This document shows positions 1 through 6,236 of a stretch of 9,932 bases of DNA, piece after piece. The DNA comes from Sulfuricurvum sp. Lineage in GTDB: Bacteria; Campylobacterota; Campylobacteria; Campylobacterales; Sulfurimonadaceae. The stretch covers positions 1 through 9,932 of the forward strand of contig JACXUE010000031.1 of NCBI GenBank assembly GCA_014764075.1, in the 5' to 3' direction. Position 1 is the stretch's first letter. Each line of letters begins with the position of its first letter. Under the pieces are notes generated by a model, which made no database searches, was not told the origin of the DNA, and was given only the letters and a program-made list of their open reading frames with translations. The translations under genes were made by a program, and so were the position numbers.

Positions 1-269
1 CCAAGACCCCACATATTATTATCACGAGTTTGTCTCGTCCCTGATGTTTTTTCAGTATCCCAATCCCACCAAAACATGTTTGAACGTAGGCGACCGTATA
101 CTTCACCTTCAGTAAACATTTTACCAATTGAGTTGACATCACCTGGGGCTTTGGTATATTCGAGTACATTGCTCCCTTTTAGCACACGATCTTCCGTTTT
201 AAGCGCATGCGCCGACGTTGCAAGCACACAAACTGCTGCAGCCGCGATACTAAAATTGACTAATTTCAT
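1..269 (-). CDS. Outer-membrane porin, Opr-like, N-terminal part (cut by window edge)
   Basis: The first 89 codons of a gene that continues past the left edge. ATG at 269-267 is preceded by a strong AAGGAG ribosome site. Residues 1-22 form a classical Sec signal peptide: a lysine, a hydrophobic Ala/Val-rich core and an ATSAHA cleavage site. The mature part has the stretch GKMFTEGEVYGRLRSNMFWW, an aromatic, alternating strand pattern that resembles the first beta-strand of Opr-type porins of Campylobacterota; this is recall, not a search. The product would be a trimeric beta-barrel letting small, perhaps anionic, solutes into the periplasm. It begins 39 bases after soxB with no visible terminator between them, so it may be the last gene of the sox transcript. 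Thiosulfate or sulfate passage is a guess. Porin is likely; the subfamily is less sure. Confidence 0.75.
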   Translation of the reverse strand, partial: MKLVNFSIAAAAVCVLATSAHALKTEDRVLKGSNVLEYTKAPGDVNSIGKMFTEGEVYGRLRSNMFWWDWDTEKTSGTRQTRDNNMWGL

Positions 270-308
270 AATTCACTCCTTAAGTTTGATTGATATACGA
301 ACAGGCGC

Positions 309-2075
309 TTAACACTCACGTGCACCTTTTTTCGGACATCCGCAATCGTAATCCATCAGTTTTACGTTGCTGTTACCGCTAATGTTGACGTTTTTCTGAC
401 GGCGAATATACGCCGCAGTGACATCATACACTGGACGTGTTAAAGAGTCTTTGAGATTTGAACCTGCGTTTTGTAGGTTACCGCCCCATGAGGAAACTTT
501 GTACACCTTACTATCACTTAGAGGTTTCCCACCAACCATGATATTGGTAATACGTTTACCACTTGCCGCACCGACACGAATCTCATAGCTCACACCGCCT
601 AGACGGCTCATGTCTCCCCCCTGCTGATAGAGCGGGTTGGCGTTAAAGACGTTATCGGCGATATCTTCGAGCAATGTTCGAATATGCAACCCAGTCAACT
701 CAAACGTATAGACATTCGGATAGGTGATCGCCGTCATATCGTAGACGTCATCCATCGTGATTTTATCTCCCCCCAGAACCGTCGTTCCCCAGCGATAACC
801 CGGTGTAAACGAAATATCCGAATCCATCGCATCGATAATCGAATCGTTGATCAATTGGTCAAACGTCGAATGGAACGTATCGCGTTTAAACAACGTCGAT
901 TTGGTGATCCCCAACACTTCGGAGAGTTCGGAATCGTACGGCGAGTACAACTCTCTCACCAATGCTTCACCTTCAGGGTCTGCAGGGATCAGATTCGATG
1001 CCACAGGGATGAGTTTATACTCATACCCTTTAACCTTATGGTTTTGGATATCGATGTCGAGGCGTCCGATGTATTTACCGTGACTTCCGGCGATGACAAT
1101 CACCGTTCCGTTGATAACCGTCGGACGAGGCGATGGGTCATGGGTATGACCGCTGAGAATGAAATCGATCCCTTTGACATGACGGGCTACTTGTTGGTCA
1201 ACGCTGAAACCATCATGCGAGAGGACAACGACACAGTCCACTTTTTCCTCTTTACGAAGTTTATCGACATACGATTGAAGCGTGTCTAAACGTAGACCGA
1301 AGCTCCATCCTTGAGTAAACTCTTTCGGATTCGCTGTTGATGTAAACGGAAACGCTTGACCAATAATACCGATCTTCGCACCGCCCCGCTCCATAATCGT
1401 ATACGGTTCAAAAATCGACTCTTCAAAATCATCGGCGAATGAATCATCTCCGATGATGTTTTGGGCGATAAATTTGGCATTAAGCATCTCGATCAGCTCT
1501 TTGACCCGTTTTTTACCATAGGTAAACTCCCAGTGCCCGACCATAACGTCCACACCGAGATAGTTTTGAGCTTTTACGATCGCTTCACCGCCCGTTTTAA
1601 GAGCAACACCGGTACCTTGCCATGTATCCCCAGAGTCAAGGAGAAGAACATTATCGGCTCCACGCTCTTTTTTGATATGGTTGATGAGGGTTTTCATGTG
1701 CGAAATCCCCCCCATTTTCCCAAATTTGTGGGCAAGAGAGTCAAAATTCATAAAGGTATCGAAATAGGCATCCAAGGTTTTACCCTTCATCCCGTAGTGT
1801 TTTAGAAATGACTCACCGCACAAAAATCCAGGAGTCCCCGTCAAATTCGGAGCTGAGATCAATGTGGAAGGCTCACGCCAATACAACGGTTTGATGTGAG
1901 CATGCATGTCACAAATGTGGAGCAGCGTGACGTTTCCGCGCGCTTTAAAAGAATAAATATCTTTCAATCCCACTTCATCAACACGCGAAGGTGTCGAAGC
2001 CGCCGCACCGATAGTCGGTAATCCGATCCCCAAAGCCGTCGCGATGTAGAAAAAATCTCTTCGTGATAAATTCAT
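309..2075 (-). CDS. soxB: SoxB, dimanganese sulfate thiohydrolase of the Sox complex
   Basis: 588 residues, normal for SoxB. It hydrolyses the SoxY-bound S-thiosulfonate and releases sulfate in the periplasm. Residues 1-27 are a Tat signal (SRRDFF followed by a hydrophobic stretch and GAAAS). The 5'-nucleotidase-type metallophosphoesterase core shows metal-site motifs in order: D56 and H58 (CDMHAH), D150 (DSGDTW), H181 in GHWEF (where nucleotidases have GNHEF), H287 (LSHDGF), and H310/H312 (SGHTHD). The GHWEF variant is typical of SoxB. The C-terminal half is the nucleotidase substrate-binding domain. The protein ends with C578, C580 and a C-terminal C588, a tail I cannot assign. ATG at 2075 follows AAAGGAGAGG, 10 bases after soxA. 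A seven-G run in the sense strand (1707-1713) encodes part of MGGISH. Confidence 0.97.
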   Translation of the reverse strand: MNLSRRDFFYIATALGIGLPTIGAAASTPSRVDEVGLKDIYSFKARGNVTLLHICDMHAHIKPLYWREPSTLISAPNLTGTPGFLCGESFLKHYGMKGKTLDAYFDTFMNFDSLAHKFGKMGGISHMKTLINHIKKERGADNVLLLDSGDTWQGTGVALKTGGEAIVKAQNYLGVDVMVGHWEFTYGKKRVKELIEMLNAKFIAQNIIGDDSFADDFEESIFEPYTIMERGGAKIGIIGQAFPFTSTANPKEFTQGWSFGLRLDTLQSYVDKLRKEEKVDCVVVLSHDGFSVDQQVARHVKGIDFILSGHTHDPSPRPTVINGTVIVIAGSHGKYIGRLDIDIQNHKVKGYEYKLIPVASNLIPADPEGEALVRELYSPYDSELSEVLGITKSTLFKRDTFHSTFDQLINDSIIDAMDSDISFTPGYRWGTTVLGGDKITMDDVYDMTAITYPNVYTFELTGLHIRTLLEDIADNVFNANPLYQQGGDMSRLGGVSYEIRVGAASGKRITNIMVGGKPLSDSKVYKVSSWGGNLQNAGSNLKDSLTRPVYDVTAAYIRRQKNVNISGNSNVKLMDYDCGCPKKGAREC

Positions 2076-2085
2076 AACCTCTCCT

Positions 2086-2859
2086 TTAACGTTTTACGCT
2101 TGGAATGTTGATTGGATTACCTTTGGTCTTATTGGTAACATATACCTCAAGAGCGACGATTTCACGCGAACCGAGCGGAATCTCCGCCATCAATGCGTTT
2201 TTCATACATTGCTGCATCCGTTTGTCTAACGTTACCATTTGGCTTTTAGTCATACGGTACGCCGGCCATGTTCCCGCTGCCGCCGTCTCTTTAGCACCTA
2301 AATCAGGAAGCTGTTGCATACGTAGGCGTCGTCCGACAATCTCTTTGCTATGACAATTATTGCAAGACAAACCACGACCACCACGACGCTCTTCAAACAC
2401 TTGTTGCCCAAGCGTCATCATCTCTTTCATGTGTGCATTTGCTTCGACATCAATATTGGTTTTTTGGCCGTTTGCCAACGATTTGACGTATGCCGACATT
2501 TTAACCATCTCTTTGCTCTCAAGCTTTGGTACTGGCTTACCAGCATAAGCCGCAGCCATTTGAACGCTCTGTGCCAATGTCACCACTTTTTTTGCCGGCT
2601 CGATATAACGGGGAAATCCGGCAATGTATTTAGGAAGCTCTTTCTCTTTAACCCCCAACATTTTCGCATATTCAGTCGTTCCAATCAACTCACCGAATAA
2701 CTGTTCCCCCTCGGCAACATCCATCTCGGCAGGATTGCTCTCCAAAAGCTCCGCATACATTTTTCTATCGGCATCGCTCATACTGAGTTTTTCTTCACCG
2801 TTTGCACTCCCCAAAAGGGCCAAACAGATCAATGCCGCACTAATCGATCGTTGACGCAT
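2086..2859 (-). CDS. soxA: SoxA, c-type cytochrome subunit of SoxAX (one haem)
   Basis: 257 residues. With SoxX it forms the SoxAX cytochrome that oxidatively joins thiosulfate to the SoxY arm cysteine. Residues 1-21 are a Sec signal peptide (ISAALICLALLGSANG). There is one haem-binding motif, CNNCH at 166-170. The family region WPAYR (198-202) to MQQC follows, with C218 matching the cysteine that ligates the active-site haem and carries the persulfide. The N-terminal half contains no second CXXCH, so this is the monohaem form, unlike the dihaem SoxA of Rhodovulum or Paracoccus. The ATG is 3 bases after the soxZ stop and its AAAAGGAT ribosome site lies across the soxZ end, indicating translational coupling. 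Confidence 0.95.
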   Translation of the reverse strand: MRQRSISAALICLALLGSANGEEKLSMSDADRKMYAELLESNPAEMDVAEGEQLFGELIGTTEYAKMLGVKEKELPKYIAGFPRYIEPAKKVVTLAQSVQMAAAYAGKPVPKLESKEMVKMSAYVKSLANGQKTNIDVEANAHMKEMMTLGQQVFEERRGGRGLSCNNCHSKEIVGRRLRMQQLPDLGAKETAAAGTWPAYRMTKSQMVTLDKRMQQCMKNALMAEIPLGSREIVALEVYVTNKTKGNPINIPSVKR

Positions 2860-2862
2860 GAT

Positions 2863-3189
2863 TTATCCTTTTGGAGTAATGGCTTTTGTCGTTTCGACAC
2901 TTTGCCCTTTGTTATCTTTGGCGATAACTTTCAATGTTCCGGCACCCGGTACTTTGAAACTGATAGACATCAACGGATTTACTGAGAGGGACTCCCAGAT
3001 GACCATTTTCGTAATCAACTGATCGTTGAACATAAATTTAACTTCATCGATGTACTCAGCCGGAATCAACGCACCGGTGTCTTTGTTTTTACGCATTCCG
3101 GTTTCCATAGGATGCATCGCCATAAAATCGACTTTGACGATTTCACCCGCCGTATAGGTTTTCGGTTTGATTTTGATCAATGTTTTCAT
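2863..3189 (-). CDS. soxZ: SoxZ, sulfur-carrier partner of SoxY
   Basis: 108 residues counted from ATG 3189, the usual SoxZ length. The same frame stays open to 3240, but the ATG at 3189 has a clear AAAGGAT site 6 bases upstream and gives the expected start MKTLIKIKP. SoxZ is a small immunoglobulin-like beta-sandwich that binds SoxY and shapes its carrier-arm surface. Visible family features are the HPMETG loop (26-31) and the FMFNDQL and SFKVPGAGTLKV strands. There is no signal peptide, consistent with export as a complex with Tat-targeted SoxY. It is separated from soxY by an unusually long 154-base gap that is rich in hairpins. Confidence 0.95.
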   Translation of the reverse strand: MKTLIKIKPKTYTAGEIVKVDFMAMHPMETGMRKNKDTGALIPAEYIDEVKFMFNDQLITKMVIWESLSVNPLMSISFKVPGAGTLKVIAKDNKGQSVETTKAITPKG

Positions 3190-3195
3190 ATTATT

Positions 3196-3202
3196 ATCCT
3201 TT
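3196..3202 (-). promoter_or_regulatory. Ribosome binding site that fixes the soxZ start
   Basis: The minus strand reads AAAGGAT, 6 bases before ATG 3189. The upstream in-frame candidate at 3240 lies inside a long hairpin and has no comparable site, so this decides the soxZ start. Confidence 0.75.
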
Positions 3203-3211
3203 ATATGCAAA

Positions 3212-3240
3212 TCTATATTTATCTGCCTAGAAAGAGGCAA
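3212..3240 (-). promoter_or_regulatory. Possible internal promoter before soxZ
   Basis: On the minus strand TTGCCT (3240-3235) and TATAGA (3217-3212) are exactly 17 bases apart, a sigma-70-like arrangement with partial matches to both hexamers. The -35-like hexamer lies inside the large hairpin at 3225-3264. It could give soxZAB transcription separate from soxXY. The evidence is sequence pattern only, and AT-rich DNA yields such matches often. Confidence 0.25.
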
Positions 3241-3325
3241 GCGTTTGCCTGCACTTTGCTAGGCTTTTCGCTTTGTTACATGTGCCATAGCAGCTAGCGT
3301 AACCAGCGGGGCTTTACTCCGTTGG
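3225..3325. repeat. Hairpin-core-hairpin intergenic element, copy 1 (soxY-soxZ gap)
   Basis: Hairpin A: GCCTAG (3225-3230) pairs with CTAGGC (3259-3264), AAAG (3231-3234) with CTTT (3254-3257), and AGGCAA (3235-3240) with TTGCCT (3245-3250). That makes a 16-pair stem with a GCGT loop and two small bulges. The core, plus strand 3283-3301, is TGCCATAGCAGCTAGCGTA. Hairpin B: 3303-3311 pairs with 3317-3325 (CCAGCGGGG and CTCCGTTGG) around a five-base loop; its two G-T pairs would be G-U in plus-strand RNA but A-C mismatches in minus-strand RNA. A second copy of the layout lies at 8461-8533. I recognise no known element; an imprecise REP-like repeat or a conserved structured RNA are both possible. 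Confidence 0.5.
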
Positions 3326-3343
3326 CGTTTTAAATCAATGTAC

Positions 3344-3814
3344 TTAACCACATCCGCCGATGGTTACTTTAACGTTTTGTTTTGCACTGAGGAACGTACC
3401 ATCGCTCATCTCCGCAATCGCCACAACGTCCTGAGTTCCACCGAGTTTGATACGGGTTCCGAAAAATGCTTCACCGTTTGCAGGGGTCAAATAGATGTTT
3501 GCACAACGGACGTTTCCGTTTTTAGAAGCGAGTAGATGGATCGCTTTAACGTAATCTTTCGATGTCATTGGGCTCTCTACCGTTACTTTGACCGGAACAA
3601 CCGCACCGTTTTCCGCGATCTCAGGAGCTTTTATTTTGACTTTTGCCGATGGCATCAATGCTTTACCGCCGGTAATCGCCGCTACCGCCGTCTCAAAATT
3701 CATCTCATTCGGACCGGCCGATTTTTTCTCTTCCGCCGCACTCGCGATAGTTGGAAGTGCTACCGCACATGCCGCTGCCGCTCCAAAACCTTTTAAAAAT
3801 GATCTTCTTTCCAT
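3344..3814 (-). CDS. soxY: SoxY, sulfur-carrier protein of the Sox complex
   Basis: 156 residues. SoxY holds thiosulfate-derived sulfur covalently on the cysteine of a flexible C-terminal arm while SoxAX and SoxB act on it in the periplasm. Residues 1-27 are a Tat signal with ERRSFLKGF, a hydrophobic Ala-rich stretch and an ASAA cleavage site. The mature part is an immunoglobulin-like sandwich. The arm is at the very end: VTIGGCG with C155 as carrier cysteine. The textbook arm is GGCGG, so one terminal glycine is missing; the next codon is TAA at 3346-3344. ATG 3814 has an AAGGAG site and lies 17 bases after soxX. The following gap to soxZ is 154 bases, unlike the 3-17 bases separating the other sox genes. 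Confidence 0.96.
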   Translation of the reverse strand: MERRSFLKGFGAAAACAVALPTIASAAEEKKSAGPNEMNFETAVAAITGGKALMPSAKVKIKAPEIAENGAVVPVKVTVESPMTSKDYVKAIHLLASKNGNVRCANIYLTPANGEAFFGTRIKLGGTQDVVAIAEMSDGTFLSAKQNVKVTIGGCG

Positions 3815-3831
3815 ATTTTTCTCCTTAAACT

Positions 3832-4353
3832 TTATTTTTTAGGTGCAATAATGTATGACACCAAATCGCACACCTCACGCTCGTTCATCAGACCGTTCGC
3901 CAAATTGACCGTCATCACCGATTTTGGGTTGTCCAAGCGTGGATCGGCGATTTTTTGGTACACAAATTGGGCATTACGGACACCGCTGTCTATATAAAGC
4001 TCTTTGTATTTGGTCAAATCAGGACCGATGTTTCCGTACCCTTTTGCCCCTTCAATGTTATGACAGGCAACACAGTTCCCCATTTGCTTTGGTTTTCCAT
4101 TAGGAAGCAATCGAGTAAGCCCTTCAGGGGGATTCTCTTTAGCATCTTTCCCATTTAATGTGTGGAATATATACTGCCCACGTGCGATCGCTTTAGGATC
4201 ATCGCTTACACACCCCTCGATCATCGTGTACGCTCTTGCGGCAGGGAGGGCATCTTTTTTCAAAATAGCCGTCGCATCTGGGGTCTCAATTACCTGTGAT
4301 AAATCGGCTGCACTTAAAAAAGTAGCAAGTCCAAGCATTAACACTTTTCGCAT
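3832..4353 (-). CDS. soxX: SoxX, c-type cytochrome subunit of SoxAX
   Basis: 173 residues. It partners SoxA and takes electrons from the thiosulfate-SoxY joining step. A short signal peptide (MRKVLMLGLATFLSAA) gives periplasmic location. The haem site is CVACH at 94-98, followed by GNIGPDLTKY (107-116). M147 in KSVMTVN is the likely second axial ligand. The C-terminal helix has the usual REVCDLVSYI pattern. Two more cysteines, C48 and C162, lie outside the haem motif and could form a disulfide (inference). The start ATG 4353 has a TAGGAGAG site. It is the first gene of the sox run and directly follows the promoter-like gap 4354-4426. Confidence 0.94.
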   Translation of the reverse strand: MRKVLMLGLATFLSAADLSQVIETPDATAILKKDALPAARAYTMIEGCVSDDPKAIARGQYIFHTLNGKDAKENPPEGLTRLLPNGKPKQMGNCVACHNIEGAKGYGNIGPDLTKYKELYIDSGVRNAQFVYQKIADPRLDNPKSVMTVNLANGLMNEREVCDLVSYIIAPKK

Positions 4354-4383
4354 TGGCTCTCCTATTTTTGTATTTCAGAAAGT

Positions 4384-4389
4384 ATTATA
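4384..4389 (-). promoter_or_regulatory. Candidate -10 box of the sox operon promoter
   Basis: The minus strand reads a perfect TATAAT at 4389-4384, about 30 bases before the soxX ATG. No good -35 hexamer lies 16-18 bases upstream; the sequence there is T/A-rich, which is common in Campylobacterota promoters and also in activator-dependent ones. Confidence 0.5.
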
Positions 4390-4395
4390 AAACGA

Positions 4396-4443
4396 AAGTG
4401 TAAAATTTATGTAAAAAATTTAACACTTACGCAGAAGTGTAAA
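4396..4443. promoter_or_regulatory. Three AAGTGTAAA-like boxes upstream of soxX (candidate operator)
   Basis: The plus strand has AAGTGTAAAA at 4396-4405, its inverted copy TTTAACACTT at 4419-4428 (one mismatch) and a direct copy AAGTGTAAA at 4435-4443. Centres are about 4400, 4424 and 4439, upstream of the TATAAT at 4389-4384. The third copy lies in the last codons of the histidine kinase gene. The spacing suits a dimeric regulator, and the OmpR-type regulator encoded just upstream is the obvious candidate (inference). The first two copies could instead form a weak AT-rich stem ending the kinase transcript. Confidence 0.4.
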
Positions 4444-5593
4444 TCGGAGGGAAAAAACTATACGAAAAGGTACTCCCCTCACCATATACCGAATCGATAG
4501 AGAGTTCGATGCCGGCTTTATCGATGATCGATTTGACAATGTTCAGACCGATCCCAAATCCCCCTTTATCGCGATTTTCCCGATAATAGCGTTCAAAAAT
4601 ACGATTGACGTCTTCGATTCCAACCCCGTAATCTTGGAAACTCATAACGCACCGATCATCCAATCCCACCAAAAAGAGATCGATTTTCCCCTCTTCACGA
4701 GAGTATTTGATTGCATTAGAGAGATTATTGTCGATAATCCGCTGTAGTTGCGTCGGATTGAAATAGATCATCACCTCTCCATCGATATGGGGCTCAATCG
4801 AAATATTTTTGAGCGCAGCAACCTCGGAAAAATAATCAATCCTCTCTTGAAGATAGAGGCTAAGATCAATCGTTTCATACTCAAACGTCAAACGCTCGTT
4901 TTTAATCAGATAGTCCATATCGTTATAGAGGTTAGCGAGTGTTTTCGTCGCCGCTTTGATCCGCTGAAGATATTTATTGGTCGGGTTGGAGCGGTTGTAG
5001 AGATCGATATTGACATTGATGATGGAGAGGGGAGTATTGATCTCGTGCATCGAATCTTTGATAAATTGATCTAGACGTTGATTGATCCGCTGAAACGGCA
5101 ATGCGAACCGATCCAAGAAAAAGAGGGAGAGGACAAAAATCAACGCAGCGATCCCTAATAAAATCATCACCACATCTTGGTAAATCCGCGCATAGGAGAT
5201 CTCTGTCCCCACCACAAGATAGGAGGCATCAAAATAACGCCTTTCCGGTAAAGGGATGATGAGATACGCATATCCATCATCAATATGATAACCACTCTTT
5301 TGAACTTCTAATTCACGGTTGATGAGGGTAAATACTGGGGTAAAATGGGGATCGTATAAACCCGACTGAAAGGTTCTGAAGCGGGGATACTCAAACGCTT
5401 TCTTCTCACTTGGGTCATACTCTTCCATAGAGCGGACGATCAATTGGGACTGTTTTTTGAGGGTCAACTCATACTGAATCTCATAAACGTATTTCATGTA
5501 GGTAACATAGAGATAGGTGGGCACCAAAAGCAACACTGCGACGAGCATCGTATAGAGAAATGCGTTTTTGAGAGCGTAGCGATTATCGTTCAA
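4427..5593 (-). CDS. Membrane sensor histidine kinase
   Basis: 388 residues counted from a TTG start at 5593. The frame is open to an ATG at 5707, but that would overlap the regulator by 125 bases and add 38 residues unlike a kinase N-terminus. The TTG has GGGA 7 bases upstream, overlaps the regulator stop by 11 bases, and puts the first membrane segment at residues 11-33. Layout: transmembrane 1, a periplasmic sensing region of about 105 residues, transmembrane 2 (about 141-161), a HisKA dimerisation helix with phospho-acceptor H183 in SMHEINTPLS, then an ATPase domain with an N box (N290, N293 in NNLSNAIKYS), a G1 box (D321 in DYGVG) and a G2 box (FGIGL 346-350). All catalytic motifs are present. 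It should phosphorylate the regulator encoded immediately upstream. The ligand is unknown. Confidence 0.9.
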   Translation of the reverse strand: MNDNRYALKNAFLYTMLVAVLLLVPTYLYVTYMKYVYEIQYELTLKKQSQLIVRSMEEYDPSEKKAFEYPRFRTFQSGLYDPHFTPVFTLINRELEVQKSGYHIDDGYAYLIIPLPERRYFDASYLVVGTEISYARIYQDVVMILLGIAALIFVLSLFFLDRFALPFQRINQRLDQFIKDSMHEINTPLSIINVNIDLYNRSNPTNKYLQRIKAATKTLANLYNDMDYLIKNERLTFEYETIDLSLYLQERIDYFSEVAALKNISIEPHIDGEVMIYFNPTQLQRIIDNNLSNAIKYSREEGKIDLFLVGLDDRCVMSFQDYGVGIEDVNRIFERYYRENRDKGGFGIGLNIVKSIIDKAGIELSIDSVYGEGSTFSYSFFPPIYTSA

Positions 5594-6236
5594 TGATGTA
5601 TCCCAATCCGCGTCTATTTTGGATGATATCGAGCGGGAGTTTTTTGCGGAGGTTATTGATCTGTACCCGAATATTTGCAGGGTCGACGTATTCCCCCCAA
5701 ATCTCATCTTGGAACATCTCGACGGAGACGATTTGATTGGTGTGTTTGAGCAAAACGGTAAAAATCTCTTTTTCGGTTTTGGAGAGGGAGATATTATTCC
5801 CCTGATAGGTCAAGGTAAAATTTTCGGTATCGTAGATCAACTCTGAGCCGAAATCGATTTTGTTTTCCCCATCATGATAGTGGCTTTTAAGTGCGTGCAT
5901 AATCCGTATCTGCAATTCGGTCAAATCGAAAGGCTTACGGATGTAATCACAGCATCCCGATTTATACCCCTCTTGCAAATCCGCCACGTTGACCATCGAC
6001 GTGAGGAAAATCGCGGGGGTTTTATTCCCCTCTTTGCGCAGTGTTCGAAGCAAATCGAATCCGTTCATCCCCGGCACGTTCACATCGAGCAAATAGAGAT
6101 CAAAATGGGTCTCATAAACAGCATCGAACGCCCTCTCTCCATTGCTGAAACCTACCACTTCAAATCCCAGTTCTTCCAAAAACTCGGTGATGCTCACGCG
6201 GAGCATATACTCATCTTCGAGCAGTAGCACTTTCAT
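5583..6236 (-). CDS. OmpR-family response regulator
   Basis: 217 residues. The receiver domain is residues 1-115, with an acidic pocket at E7/D8, phospho-acceptor D51 (LLDVNVPG), a switch T79/S80 and K101 (RKPFD). The C-terminal winged-helix DNA-binding domain spans about 125-217, ending RRGLGYIIER as in the OmpR family. Its ATG overlaps the stop of the Cache sensor gene in an ATGA arrangement (4 bases), and its stop overlaps the kinase start by 11 bases, so all three should be made together. The likely targets are the flanking promoters, in particular sox (inference from position and the repeated boxes at 4396-4443). Confidence 0.94.
   Translation of the reverse strand: MKVLLLEDEYMLRVSITEFLEELGFEVVGFSNGERAFDAVYETHFDLYLLDVNVPGMNGFDLLRTLRKEGNKTPAIFLTSMVNVADLQEGYKSGCCDYIRKPFDLTELQIRIMHALKSHYHDGENKIDFGSELIYDTENFTLTYQGNNISLSKTEKEIFTVLLKHTNQIVSVEMFQDEIWGEYVDPANIRVQINNLRKKLPLDIIQNRRGLGYIIER

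Noticed and set aside
684..1289. Plus-strand open frame of 201 codons
   Set aside because: Antisense to soxB; composition (many Arg, Ile, His) is that of a reverse-frame shadow.
3265..3291. Sigma-54-like promoter (TGGCAC on the minus strand) in the soxY-soxZ gap, and a similar one at 8474-8492
   Set aside because: The GG and GC elements are 12-13 bases apart instead of 10 in both places, so the -24/-12 spacing does not fit.
3275..3325. Integron attC-like site (GTTAC, GTAAC and GTTGG elements near hairpins)
   Set aside because: The seven-base core sites do not fit RYYYAAC and GTTRRRY, and no integrase or cassette structure is present.
5594..5707. Kinase N-terminal extension from ATG 5707
   Set aside because: It would overlap the regulator's DNA-binding domain by over 100 bases, and the extra residues look like an out-of-frame reading of it.
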